DNA from: Loktanella sp. DSM 29012
GTDB taxonomy: Bacteria > Pseudomonadota > Alphaproteobacteria > Rhodobacterales > Rhodobacteraceae
Assembly: GCF_900110705.1 (NCBI RefSeq)
Contig: NZ_FOEJ01000001.1
Span: 751,501-815,500, forward strand
Direction of reading: 5' to 3'
DNA: 64,000 nucleotides
A program made the position numbers and the translations under genes. Under the pieces are notes generated by a model. The model did no database searches. It was not told where the DNA came from and saw nothing but the letters and a program-made list of their open reading frames with translations. The stretch's first letter is position 1. Each line of letters starts with the position of its first letter. Positions 10,008 through 18,590 of the stretch are shown in pieces.

Positions 10008-11567
10008 TTAGCCTGCCGCCTGCACCCGGTCACGCAGGAAGCGGCGCAGAATTTTGCCTGACGCGCTTTTCGGAATTTCATTGACGCGATCAATGCGGTG
10101 CACCTGCTTGTAGGACGACAGGTTGGCGGCCAGATGCGCGCGGATCGTGTCATCGTCAGGGGCATTGTCGCCGCCGACCACAAAGGCCATCGGCAATTCA
10201 CCTGCCTCTGGATCAGGTATGCCGATGACGGCGACATCGGTGATCCCGTCCAGCGCGACGATCGTCGCCTCCAGTTCTGCCGGGGCGACCTGAAACCCCT
10301 TGTATTTGATCAACTCCTTGAGGCGATCCACGACGAACATATGACCGTCCGCGTCGATCCGACTGATGTCTCCGGTGCGCAGCCAGCCATCCGCGACGAT
10401 GGTGTCCGCCGTGGCCTTTGCGTTGTTCAGATAGCCCTGCATCACGTTGGGGCCTTTGATCCACAATTCGCCCTCGGCCCCCGGTTCGGCGTCCTGTCCG
10501 GTTTCGGAATCCACGATGCGGCACTGGACGTTGGGGGCCGCGATGCCCGATGATCCGGGTTTTGCATCATCCAGCGGACACAGGTGGCTGACGGGCGACA
10601 GTTCGGTCATGCCATACCCTTGTAAACTGACGCAGTTCAGGCGTTTGCCGACGGTATTTGACAGATCAGCCCCCAGGGGGGCCGCCCCGCAAAATGTCTG
10701 TTCGACACTGGACAGGTCGAAATCCGCCACCATCGGGTGCTTTGCCAGCGCGAGTGCGACCGGCGGAACGACCCACATGCGCCGCGCCCTGTGGTCCTGG
10801 CTGATCCGCAGAAACATTTCCAGATCAAAGCGGGGCATGGTGACAAGCGCGCCACCACCAGAAAGATGTACGTTCATCAAAACGGTCATGCCGTAGATGT
10901 GGAAAAACGGCAGAAAACCGGCGGCGACCTCTCCCGGTCGAAATCCCGCGCCGTGGATGATTTGATCCAAGTTCACGACCAGATTGCGATGGGACAGCAT
11001 CACGCCTTTTGGCTGGCCGGTGGTGCCGGACGAATAGGGCAGGACGACCGTATGGTCGTCCAGGTCGACGGCGACCTGTTCGAAAAGAGGTTCGCCCATC
11101 ATTTCCGTGATCGGCGTCAGGCCCACGGCGTCACCGATGCTGTAGATTTCGGTGACGCTTGTATCGACCGCCGCCTCCTTGGCTGTTTCCGCGAACATCG
11201 CGACCGTGACCAGCAGATCGGCCTGACTGTCATTCAACTGGTGGCGCACCTCTGACGCGGTGTAGGTGGGATTAATCGTCGTGACGGTGCCACCGGCAAA
11301 GGCCGCGGCATGAAATACCACGCAGTATTCGGGCATGTTCGGGGCCATCAGCGCCAGCGTCTTGCCGGGGCCGAAACCATGCGCACGCAGGCCACCCGCC
11401 AGCGCGCGAATCTGGTCGATCACATCGCCCGCCGTCAGGCTGCGCCCTGTCGGTCCATCGGTCAAAACGACCTCTGACCTGCGGTTTTCCAGCCCGGCAA
11501 AGATCGCCTGCGTGATAGACACGTCCCGCAGCGGCACGTCATCGAATTTGTTCGGATAGATATGCAT
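10008..11567 (-). CDS. AMP-dependent acyl/4-coumarate-CoA ligase family enzyme
   Basis: A 519-aa member of the ANL adenylating superfamily that would activate a carboxylic acid to its AMP ester and then to the CoA thioester. The P-loop-like motif YSSGTTGQPKGVMLSHRN (about residues 163-180), the A5 region QGYGMTELSP, the hinge region GWLRTGDISRID, and the A10 lysine region SASGKILRR near the C-terminus are all present. Overall it looks most like the 4-coumarate-CoA ligase subgroup, but the substrate cannot be assigned from sequence. The ATG at 11567 has GGGAGG at good spacing; the frame extends 11 codons further upstream without that support. Confidence 0.88.
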   Translation of the reverse strand: MHIYPNKFDDVPLRDVSITQAIFAGLENRRSEVVLTDGPTGRSLTAGDVIDQIRALAGGLRAHGFGPGKTLALMAPNMPEYCVVFHAAAFAGGTVTTINPTYTASEVRHQLNDSQADLLVTVAMFAETAKEAAVDTSVTEIYSIGDAVGLTPITEMMGEPLFEQVAVDLDDHTVVLPYSSGTTGQPKGVMLSHRNLVVNLDQIIHGAGFRPGEVAAGFLPFFHIYGMTVLMNVHLSGGGALVTMPRFDLEMFLRISQDHRARRMWVVPPVALALAKHPMVADFDLSSVEQTFCGAAPLGADLSNTVGKRLNCVSLQGYGMTELSPVSHLCPLDDAKPGSSGIAAPNVQCRIVDSETGQDAEPGAEGELWIKGPNVMQGYLNNAKATADTIVADGWLRTGDISRIDADGHMFVVDRLKELIKYKGFQVAPAELEATIVALDGITDVAVIGIPDPEAGELPMAFVVGGDNAPDDDTIRAHLAANLSSYKQVHRIDRVNEIPKSASGKILRRFLRDRVQAAG

Positions 11568-11635
11568 GGTGAACCTCCCAATTCGCGCAAATCGTCGCAC
11601 GGGTCGGGCCGCCTGTCACCTGTGCTGACGCAAGG

Positions 11636-12067
11636 TTATCTGACGCCGATATCGGCCAACGCCTTGGAAAGTTCAGGAGGCAGCGGTTCTTCGGCCTGGC
11701 GGCCTTCTGCCAGATCGGGCGGCGCGTCGGCCGGGGACAGGTATCGCCAGCCTTGGAACGCCTTCTTGGGCGTGGCGGCGACGTGGATCACATCGGGGGC
11801 CAGCACCAGCCCACAGCGGCGCACGCCGTCCTGACCGATGATTTCGCGCAAGGCCATGATCGGTTGTCGGCACAGGATCACACCCTTGATGACCCAGTAG
11901 ATCGACCCGCCGTTCAGCAGTTCGTCCTCGCGCTTGGGCCACATGCGGGTCACGTGGTAATACTGCCCGTCGCGGACCTGTTGAGACCGCACGCGTTGCC
12001 AATCGAGCATGTTCTCGATTGATTCAGTGCCAACCGACAGCTTTACCAGATTTACGTGGTTGCCCAA
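11636..12067 (-). CDS. DUF1489 family protein
   Basis: A 143-aa soluble protein resembling the alphaproteobacterial DUF1489 family, which begins with NLVKLSVGTESIENMLDWQ and carries a conserved YHVTRMWPKREDELL block and GGSIYWVIKGVI. There is no signal peptide and no membrane segment. The family has no known function. It is divergent from nrdJ and shares its upstream region with it. Confidence 0.8.
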   Translation of the reverse strand: MGNHVNLVKLSVGTESIENMLDWQRVRSQQVRDGQYYHVTRMWPKREDELLNGGSIYWVIKGVILCRQPIMALREIIGQDGVRRCGLVLAPDVIHVAATPKKAFQGWRYLSPADAPPDLAEGRQAEEPLPPELSKALADIGVR

Positions 12068-12214
12068 TGTGTCACCCCAGATGTAGTATGCAGGTCCGGT
12101 TTAACCGATTCTTTACCTGGCGAACAGGTAGAGTTGATCACCGGTGTTTCAATTGACCATGCCCGCCGCTGGACCTATTCCTGCACACCTTCACCACACC
12201 CCAAAGGATTCGTC

Positions 12215-14482
12215 ATGACCCGTTTCACCGCCCCGATTGCAGAGCAGATCTGGGACATGAAGTATCGTTTCAAAGAAGCAGACGGCACCCCCATCGATGA
12301 AACCGTCGAGGATACCTGGCGGCGTATCGCGGGCGCGCTGGCCGTCGTGGAAAAGGAACCAAAGGTCTGGGAGGACCGGTTCTATGATGCGCTGGCGGAT
12401 TTCAGATATCTGCCCGCAGGACGTATCACCGCCGGTGCGGGCACCGCGCGCGCGGTGACGCTGTTCAACTGTTTCGTCATGGGTACCGTGCCCGACAGCA
12501 TGGGCGGCATTTTCGACATGCTGAAAGAGGCCGCGCTGACCATGCAGCAGGGTGGCGGGATCGGCTATGATTTCTCGACCATCCGACCCAAAGGGGCGAC
12601 CGTGCATGGCGTGGCCGCAGACGCGTCCGGGCCGTTGTCGTTCATGGATGTCTGGGACGCCATGTGCCGCACGATCATGTCAGCAGGGTCACGCCGTGGC
12701 GCGATGATGGCCACCATGCGTTGCGACCATCCCGACGTCGAGGATTTCATCACCGCAAAACACGACGCCGCCCGCCTGCGGATGTTCAACATGTCCGTGC
12801 TGATCACCGATCCGTTCATGGATGCGGTCAAGGCGGACACCGACTGGGATCTGGTTTTCAAAGGCGAGGTCTACCGCACGATCAAGGCGCGCGACCTGTG
12901 GAACGCAATCATGAAATCCACCTACGAGGTGGCGGAACCGGGTGTCATTTTCATCGACCGCATCAATGCGGCCAATAACCTGAATTATTGCGAAACCATT
13001 GCCGCCACGAACCCCTGCGGTGAACAGCCGCTGCCGCCCTACGGCGCGTGCCTGCTGGGGTCGATCAACATGGCGCGCATGGTCGCCGACCCCTTTGGCG
13101 ATGCGGCAGCGCTCGACGAGGCGGCACTGACCGACCTGGTCGCCACCGCCGTGCGGATGATGGACAACGTCGTGGATGCCAGCCAATTCCCGCTGGAGGC
13201 ACAGCGCCAGGAGGCGCAGGCGAAACGCCGCATCGGTCTGGGTGTCACGGGTCTGGCCGATGCGCTGCTGATGGTCGGCCTGCGCTATGGATCCGAAGAG
13301 GCGGCGCGTCAGACCGACCGCTGGATGCACGCGATTGCCCGCGCCGCGTATCTGGCGTCGGTGGAATTGGCCAAGGAAAAAGGCGCGTTCCCGCTGTTCG
13401 ACGCCGAAGCCTTTCTTGCGTCGGGGGCCATGCAGGACATGGATGACGACGTGCGCGACGCGATCCGCACCCACGGTATCCGCAACGCACTGCTGACATC
13501 CATCGCGCCCACGGGCACGATCAGCCTGTACGCGGGGAACGTCAGCTCTGGGATCGAGCCGGTGTTTGCCTATGCCTACACCCGCAAGGTTCTGCAAAAG
13601 GACGGCACCAAGACCGAAGAAGAGGTCGTCGATTACGCCGTGCAAATGTGGCGCGAGCTGAAAGGCGATGCAGAGCTGCCCGATTATTTCGTCAACGCAC
13701 AGACGCTCGCCCCGCTGGACCACGTCCGCATGCAGGCCGCCGCACAAAAGTGGATCGACAGCTCGATTTCCAAGACGATCAACTGCCCCGAAGACATCAG
13801 CTTTGACGATTTCAAGGACGTCTATATGGCGGCCTGGGATCAGGGGTGCAAAGGTTGCACCACCTACCGCCCCAACGCGGTCACCGGTTCGGTGCTAAGC
13901 GTGTCAGAGGACAAGCCGGTGCAGGTCCAGACCGACGGCGAAACTGCAGAGGTCGTCTATATGACCGAACCGCTGGACCGCCCGACAGAGCTGGAGGGTG
14001 CCACCTACAAGCTGAAATGGCCCGATAGCGAGCACGCAATCTATATCACCGTGAACGATCTGGTCATTGCAGGTCACCGCCGCCCGTTCGAGGTGTTCAT
14101 CAATTCCAAGAACATGGAACACTTTGCCTGGACGGTTGCGCTGACGCGTATGATATCTGCCGTGTTCCGCCGTGGCGGCGACGTGACTTTCGTGGTCGAA
14201 GAGCTGAAGGCCGTGTTCGATCCGCGTGGCGGCGCCTGGGTCAAAGGCAAATATGTCCCCAGCATCCTCGCCGCCATCGGCGGCGTGATCGAGCGTCACA
14301 TGATCGCGACCGGATTCCTGACCGGGGAAGGCGAGGGTCTGAAAAGCGACCCGCAAGCAGATGTGGTCAACCTGTCCGACGCCCCCCGCGGTAAGGCCTG
14401 TTCCAGCTGCGGCAGCTATGAGCTGCGCATGGTGGAGGGTTGCATGACATGCGCCAGCTGTGGGTTTTCCAAGTGCGGCTAG
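12215..14482 (+). CDS. nrdJ: Class II adenosylcobalamin-dependent ribonucleotide reductase
   Basis: A 755-aa enzyme making deoxyribonucleotides using adenosylcobalamin to create the thiyl radical, so it works with or without oxygen. The N-terminal half has GRITAGAGTARAVTLFNCFV and GGGIGYDFSTIRP; the radical-site motif NPCGEQ places the thiyl cysteine at C268. The last 27 residues hold six cysteines in CxxC-like spacing (CSSCG, CMTCASCGFSKC), the redox-active tail that re-reduces the active site. The ATG at 12215 gives the family N-terminus; the open frame extends to 12056 but overlaps the divergent DUF1489 gene. It is followed by a terminator. Confidence 0.95.
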   Translation: MTRFTAPIAEQIWDMKYRFKEADGTPIDETVEDTWRRIAGALAVVEKEPKVWEDRFYDALADFRYLPAGRITAGAGTARAVTLFNCFVMGTVPDSMGGIFDMLKEAALTMQQGGGIGYDFSTIRPKGATVHGVAADASGPLSFMDVWDAMCRTIMSAGSRRGAMMATMRCDHPDVEDFITAKHDAARLRMFNMSVLITDPFMDAVKADTDWDLVFKGEVYRTIKARDLWNAIMKSTYEVAEPGVIFIDRINAANNLNYCETIAATNPCGEQPLPPYGACLLGSINMARMVADPFGDAAALDEAALTDLVATAVRMMDNVVDASQFPLEAQRQEAQAKRRIGLGVTGLADALLMVGLRYGSEEAARQTDRWMHAIARAAYLASVELAKEKGAFPLFDAEAFLASGAMQDMDDDVRDAIRTHGIRNALLTSIAPTGTISLYAGNVSSGIEPVFAYAYTRKVLQKDGTKTEEEVVDYAVQMWRELKGDAELPDYFVNAQTLAPLDHVRMQAAAQKWIDSSISKTINCPEDISFDDFKDVYMAAWDQGCKGCTTYRPNAVTGSVLSVSEDKPVQVQTDGETAEVVYMTEPLDRPTELEGATYKLKWPDSEHAIYITVNDLVIAGHRRPFEVFINSKNMEHFAWTVALTRMISAVFRRGGDVTFVVEELKAVFDPRGGAWVKGKYVPSILAAIGGVIERHMIATGFLTGEGEGLKSDPQADVVNLSDAPRGKACSSCGSYELRMVEGCMTCASCGFSKCG

Positions 14483-14562
14483 GTGTTTGATCCCACGGTG
14501 TGAATCACCTCATCTGATTTCCGGATCGGGAGCCTCAGGATCGCCGAATGATTGCACGCCCG

Positions 14563-14594
14563 AGGCCGCGCGACAGCGCGGCCTTCGTCTTTTA
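14563..14594 (+). terminator. Rho-independent terminator after nrdJ
   Basis: An inverted repeat GGCCGCGC-GACA-GCGCGGCC is followed by TTCGTCTTTTA. The stem, tight tetraloop and T-rich run lie 80 bp after the nrdJ stop, as expected for an intrinsic terminator. Confidence 0.8.
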
Positions 14595-14611
14595 CGCATT
14601 GCATCAAGTAG

Positions 14612-15112
14612 TTACGCAAAAGCGCGATCGACGTCGTGGCGCAAGTACAGCGAGCCATAATCTTCGCCGTCGGGCGAGAAGGCCTCGACACCGGTCGCTT
14701 TCAAGGTTGCCGTCATGGACTGCCAACTCTTGCCGTGGGCCTGCGCCATCGTCCGTGGCGTGTAAAAGCGCCGGTGGAAGGCGACTGCATCGTCCCGGGT
14801 GATGAAGAACTGCTTCGTCTTCAACTTCGGATGGGCCATCTCGGTCGCGGGCGTATGGCCGTTGATGACAAGGCGTTTCATGCGGATCGGCTGGCCGATG
14901 CCGACCGATTTCGAAAACAGCTCGATGCCCTGGTTGGAAGATGTCTCAGGCGAAAGGTCCGAGCAGACCTCATCGTGGTAGACGTCCAGTGCCTCATAAC
15001 CATCGAAGTCGGCATGGTTTCCGATCCTGACGATGCGCCGCTCCTGGATCGCCCGGATGATGACGTCCGGGCCCACCATCAGACGCGTAGCCGATTTCGA
15101 GACGTGTTCCCA
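14612..15112 (-). pseudogene. 5'-truncated gene with helix-turn-helix-like repeats
   Basis: An open frame of 155 residues from an ATG at 15079; the same frame stays open upstream to about 15109, where a TAG ends it. Two segments look like MerR-type winged-helix starts: HVSKSATRLMVGPDVIIRAIQ at the upstream end and FYTPRTMAQAHGKSWQSMTATL near the C-terminus. This is the look of the C-terminal part of a TniQ-like or other mobile-element DNA-binding protein that has lost its N-terminus. It lies beside a decayed IS3 transposase, which supports damage by a mobile element. I cannot name the parent family with confidence; it could also be an intact small gene. Confidence 0.35.
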
Positions 15113-15199
15113 CCCGTGCTACGCTTGGCGGAGTGGAGAGGCTCCGAGGAAAACGCTGTCAAGAAAGCGCACACCATCCGCCGAAATTCATCGTTTTTG

Positions 15200-15545
15200 G
15201 GGTCGTCCATGGTATCGTAGGCCATGCTGACGCAGGATCGACTGATAATCGGGCGAACAATATTGGCTGCTGCGGTCGCTGTGGAAGATACAGTCTCTGG
15301 GCGGCGACCTGAGTGCGATCGCCATCGTCAGCGCCCGGATCGCCAGGTCGCGCTTCAATCGGTTGCCGACAGCCCAGCCGATGACGCGGCGAGAGTGCAG
15401 GTCCAAGATGACCGCCAGATACAGCCAGCCCTCGCGGGTCCAGATAACCGCGGCAGCCGGACTATTGATGCGTGCCGTCGAAAAGGTTTGCGCAGATGGT
15501 ATCATGTCGCCAGATATTGGTGATACAGCCACGACGCAGGGCGCG
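15200..15545 (-). pseudogene. IS3-family transposase OrfB remnant
   Basis: A fragment of the integrase core of an IS3-group transposase. [38 protein letters not shown] and [16 protein letters not shown] are textbook blocks of OrfB, and the second catalytic aspartate sits in HSDR. The first aspartate block (GDITYIWT in intact copies) reads AAAVIWT, and the third block with the catalytic glutamate is missing after QHGLRYHG. A further scrap resembling the segment ahead of the core ([11 protein letters not shown]) lies in another reading frame toward 15545. No OrfA and no terminal inverted repeats were found. The element is inactive. Confidence 0.85.
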
Positions 15546-15597
15546 ACCGACGCCGTCTGTGCAGCGATCCGCGGCGAAAATATCTGAGAGTTTGCAA

Positions 15598-16854
15598 ATG
15601 ACCGATGACGATGCAGTGGCGCTGCTCCGCCGGATGATGGATGCAGCGATCGCCGCAGCAGATCCGGCGACCGTTCTGGCCTCGCACCTCCCCGCGAAGC
15701 CAGCGGGCCGCTGCATCGTCATCGGGGCCGGCAAATCCGCCGCTGCGATGGCGCTGGCACTTGAACGGGCCTGGCCGGATGTGGATCTGTCAGGCGTCGT
15801 CGTCACACGCTATGGTCACGCAGTGCCCACGACCCGGATACAGGTGCGCGAGGCATCGCATCCCGTCCCGGACGCCGCAGGGCTGGCCGCATCGCGCGAG
15901 ATCATGCAAACGGCTGCTGCTGCCGGTGCGGATGATCTTGTGATCGCGCTGATGTCCGGCGGCGGCTCTTCGCTGTTGCCGATGCCGGTCGATCCGCTGA
16001 CATTGCAGGACAAGATCACCGTCAACAAACTGCTGTTGGCGTCGGGCCTGACGATCGACGACATGAACAAGGTCAGGCGCAGGCTGTCCGCGATCAAGGG
16101 CGGCGGTCTTGCGCGTGCCGTGCATCCGGCCCGACTGGTGACCTTGGCCATATCCGATGTCCCGGGCGATGATCCGGCGGCCATCGCATCCGGTCCGACG
16201 GTGCCTGACCCGACGGCGGGTGAAAATCTGGGCTATCTCGTCGATCGGCTCGACCCGGACCTGCCCACTGCCGCGCGCGATATTCTTTTGCAGCCTGTCC
16301 GGGACGTGCCTGCATTTGCATGCGATTACCGCCTGATTGCCACCCCCGCCTTGTCGCTGGAGGCCGCAGCACAGGTTGCCCGCGACGCAGGTGTCACGCC
16401 GAAGATCTTGGGCGATGCCCTCGAAGGGGAAGCGCGGGAATTGGGAATTGCCATGTCGGGCATGGCCAAATGGGTGGCACGGCAGGCCACGCCTGCATCT
16501 GGGCCCACCGTGTTGTTGTCAGGTGGTGAAACGACTGTTTCGACCAGTGGCACCATCCCCGGTCGCGGAGGGCGCAATACCGAATTCCTCCTGAGCCTTG
16601 CCATCGCACTGAACGGCCACCGTGGGATACATGCGCTGGCGGCAGATACGGATGGTATTGATGGGACCGAAGACGCAGCCGGTGCCATGATCGGACCAGA
16701 TGTGCTGATGCGCGCCAGTCGCGTCGGTGCCGATGCCAAGGCCTGTCTTGCAAGCCATGACAGCTACGCGTTTTTCGATGCGACGGGCGATCTGATCCGG
16801 ACAGGACCGACCCTGACGAACGTCAATGATTTCCGTGCGGTCCTCGTGCGCTGA
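15598..16854 (+). CDS. gckA: Glycerate 2-kinase (MOFRL family)
   Basis: A 418-aa protein of the glycerate 2-kinase / DUF4147-MOFRL family, which phosphorylates D-glycerate to 2-phosphoglycerate; older annotations call it hydroxypyruvate reductase TtuD. Typical blocks are [27 protein letters not shown], and [22 protein letters not shown], with the MOFRL domain signature [14 protein letters not shown] and [14 protein letters not shown] at the C-terminus. The ATG at 15598 opens the family N-terminus; a longer frame from 15472 overlaps the transposase remnant. The remnant ends only about 50 bp upstream, so the original promoter region may have been altered. Confidence 0.9.
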   Translation: MTDDDAVALLRRMMDAAIAAADPATVLASHLPAKPAGRCIVIGAGKSAAAMALALERAWPDVDLSGVVVTRYGHAVPTTRIQVREASHPVPDAAGLAASREIMQTAAAAGADDLVIALMSGGGSSLLPMPVDPLTLQDKITVNKLLLASGLTIDDMNKVRRRLSAIKGGGLARAVHPARLVTLAISDVPGDDPAAIASGPTVPDPTAGENLGYLVDRLDPDLPTAARDILLQPVRDVPAFACDYRLIATPALSLEAAAQVARDAGVTPKILGDALEGEARELGIAMSGMAKWVARQATPASGPTVLLSGGETTVSTSGTIPGRGGRNTEFLLSLAIALNGHRGIHALAADTDGIDGTEDAAGAMIGPDVLMRASRVGADAKACLASHDSYAFFDATGDLIRTGPTLTNVNDFRAVLVR

Positions 16855-17057
16855 CATCTGCCCAGGCTCGATGATTCGCGCCAAGGATGCCGTGCGTGGT
16901 GTCTGCGCGGGCTCGCGTACAACATCGTAAAACGCGGACGCACCAGTCTCTCAGCCATGACTCAAATTGTCCTGTCGCAGGCCTGCGGCGGACGGTCTCT
17001 GATAGGGCGTGAAAAAAGGGGTCCAGTTCCGTTCAGAAATCTGTATCGTTCCCACGA

Positions 17058-17096
17058 ACCCGGGAGGAGCCGGGTCAAACCTTGGGTGACACACCC
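17058..17096 (+). promoter_or_regulatory. Two tandem hairpins in the leader of the TAXI operon
   Basis: Two short inverted repeats sit 17-55 bases upstream of the binding-protein start: ACCCGG-GAGGAG-CCGGGT (17058-17075), whose loop carries a purine-rich ribosome-binding-like stretch, and GGGTG-ACA-CACCC (17084-17096). The true ribosome-binding site, GGGAGG, follows at 17102. They may shape the mRNA 5' end or its stability. A regulatory role is only a suggestion. Confidence 0.3.
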
Positions 17097-17112
17097 GATT
17101 TGGGAGGACGAT

Positions 17113-18099
17113 ATGTTCAAAGAAGTCTTGCGTGGGCCGTTGGGCCTGATCGGAACCGCGGCGATTGTGACGATGGGCCTTGCTGCGCCGGCAGTGGCAC
17201 AGCAGCAGCTGTCCATCGCCACTGGTGGTACAGGCGGGGTCTATTATCCGATGGGCGGTGGCCTTGCCGAAGTCATCAACAACCACATCGAAGGCTATTC
17301 CGCGACTGCAGAGGTCACGGGTGCATCGGTCGAGAACATGGGTCTGATTGCCACCGGTGACGCCGATCTGGCCATCGGTCTGGCTGACACCGTGGCACAG
17401 GCCTATTCCGGCACCGGCCGGTTTGAGGGCCAGCAGCTGCCGATGATCCGTGGTCTGGCGTCGCTTTATGCAAACATGGTGCACATCGTCGCACTCGAGG
17501 GGTCCGGCATCACATCCCTGGCTGATCTGAACGGCAAGCGCGTGTCGATTGGTGCGCCCGGTTCCGGCACCGAGGTCAACACCAATGCCATCCTCGAGGC
17601 CAATGGCATCAGCTATGACGATATCGACGAACAGCGCCTGAACTTCAACGAAACAGCCGATGCGCTGGCCAACGGCGACATCGACGCGGGTTTCTGGTCC
17701 GTGGGTGCGCCGACCTCGTCGATCCTGAACCTTGCGACCACGCAGGACATCACGATCATCGCCCTGTCAGAGGCTGAATTGCAGGCGGCGATGGATGCGG
17801 ATTCCACCTTTGCGACGACGACCCTTGCCGGTGGCAGCTACAACGGTGTGGACGAAGACATCACCGTTCTGGGCATTCCGAACGTCCTGGCGGTGTCGTC
17901 GGAAATGACCGACGACGTGGCCTATGCGATCACCAAGGCCATGTTCGAGAATATCGCGGACATGCAGGCGATCCACCCGGCGGCGAACGAAACAACGGTC
18001 GAGTTCACAATGTCCGCCACACCAGTCCCGCTGCATCCCGGTGCGATCCGGTACTACGAAGAAATCGGCGTGACGATTCCTGACGATCTGCGTCCATGA
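17113..18099 (+). CDS. TAXI-family TRAP transporter substrate-binding protein
   Basis: A 328-aa periplasmic binding protein of the TRAP-associated extracytoplasmic immunogenic (TAXI) type. The signal peptide ends near residue 29 (APAVA). The mature protein starts with LSIATGGTGGVYYPMGGGLAEVIN, the hallmark of the family, and contains RVSIGAPGSGTEVN and DAGFWSVGAPTSS. It would hand its ligand to the fused TRAP permease two genes downstream. The ATG at 17113 has GGGAGG upstream; an in-frame start at 16957 is not supported by a signal peptide. The stop overlaps the next gene as ATGA. Ligand unknown; glutamate and other dicarboxylates are common for this type. Confidence 0.93.
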   Translation: MFKEVLRGPLGLIGTAAIVTMGLAAPAVAQQQLSIATGGTGGVYYPMGGGLAEVINNHIEGYSATAEVTGASVENMGLIATGDADLAIGLADTVAQAYSGTGRFEGQQLPMIRGLASLYANMVHIVALEGSGITSLADLNGKRVSIGAPGSGTEVNTNAILEANGISYDDIDEQRLNFNETADALANGDIDAGFWSVGAPTSSILNLATTQDITIIALSEAELQAAMDADSTFATTTLAGGSYNGVDEDITVLGIPNVLAVSSEMTDDVAYAITKAMFENIADMQAIHPAANETTVEFTMSATPVPLHPGAIRYYEEIGVTIPDDLRP

Positions 18100-18590
18100 T
18101 TGCAGACCAACGAGGGGGGAGGGGCATTGTCCTCTCCCTTTTCATTTGGCTGCTGCCATGCGTGGCATTGGCGGACGCGCTTGTCGCGACCCGCGCGGAT
18201 GGCACCGAAATCGCGCGCTTTGTTGTGGCCGACGGCACAGAGTGGTGCGTGCTCTGGAACCATTCCGTTAAGGGGTTCCCGGTGTCGGACTGCTATGAAA
18301 ACAGGGCGGGGCGCATGGTTCTGGTGCATGCCCATCTGCCCGATTTCGCCGCCGGACTGGACCACATCCCGGGTCGCGGACGGCAGGTCACGGACGGACA
18401 AGGCGGCTATTTTATCCTAGATATCAACGAGCCTGTGCCGGGGAACGCTTATATTCTGCGGCCCGGACTCGGCCCTGTCGATCATCGTTTGCAGGTCGGT
18501 GACACGGTCGTGTCGCTGTCGGCGGTTGCCCCGCGTGAACGGGTACGGATTGCCCTTTTAGGAAATACGAATAATGACGACGATACCTGA
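18096..18590 (+). CDS. DUF1850 protein of the TAXI-TRAP system
   Basis: A 164-aa protein with a signal peptide (about residues 1-26, ending ALADA) and a DUF1850 domain (WNHSVKGFPVSDCYE, GYFILDINEPV). DUF1850 genes very often lie between TAXI binding proteins and fused TRAP permeases, as here. This suggests an accessory role in transport, although none has been proved to my knowledge. The start overlaps the upstream stop (ATGA) and the end overlaps the permease start by 17 bp, so the three genes are translationally coupled. Confidence 0.85.
   Translation: MIADQRGGRGIVLSLFIWLLPCVALADALVATRADGTEIARFVVADGTEWCVLWNHSVKGFPVSDCYENRAGRMVLVHAHLPDFAAGLDHIPGRGRQVTDGQGGYFILDINEPVPGNAYILRPGLGPVDHRLQVGDTVVSLSAVAPRERVRIALLGNTNNDDDT

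Noticed and set aside
12045-12089. Two NrdR-box-like sequences upstream of nrdJ (ACCAGATTTACGTGGT and ACCCCAGATGTAGTAT)
   Set aside because: Match to the consensus is partial, the first lies in the start of the DUF1489 gene, and their starts are 29 bp apart where 31-32 is expected. A profile search would be needed.
12068-12214. Cobalamin riboswitch in front of the B12-dependent reductase
   Set aside because: No B12-box-like or adenosylcobalamin aptamer blocks were seen, and 147 bp is short for one.
12689-13747. A 352-aa minus-strand frame inside nrdJ
   Set aside because: It is a mirror of the nrdJ codons with no recognisable motif.
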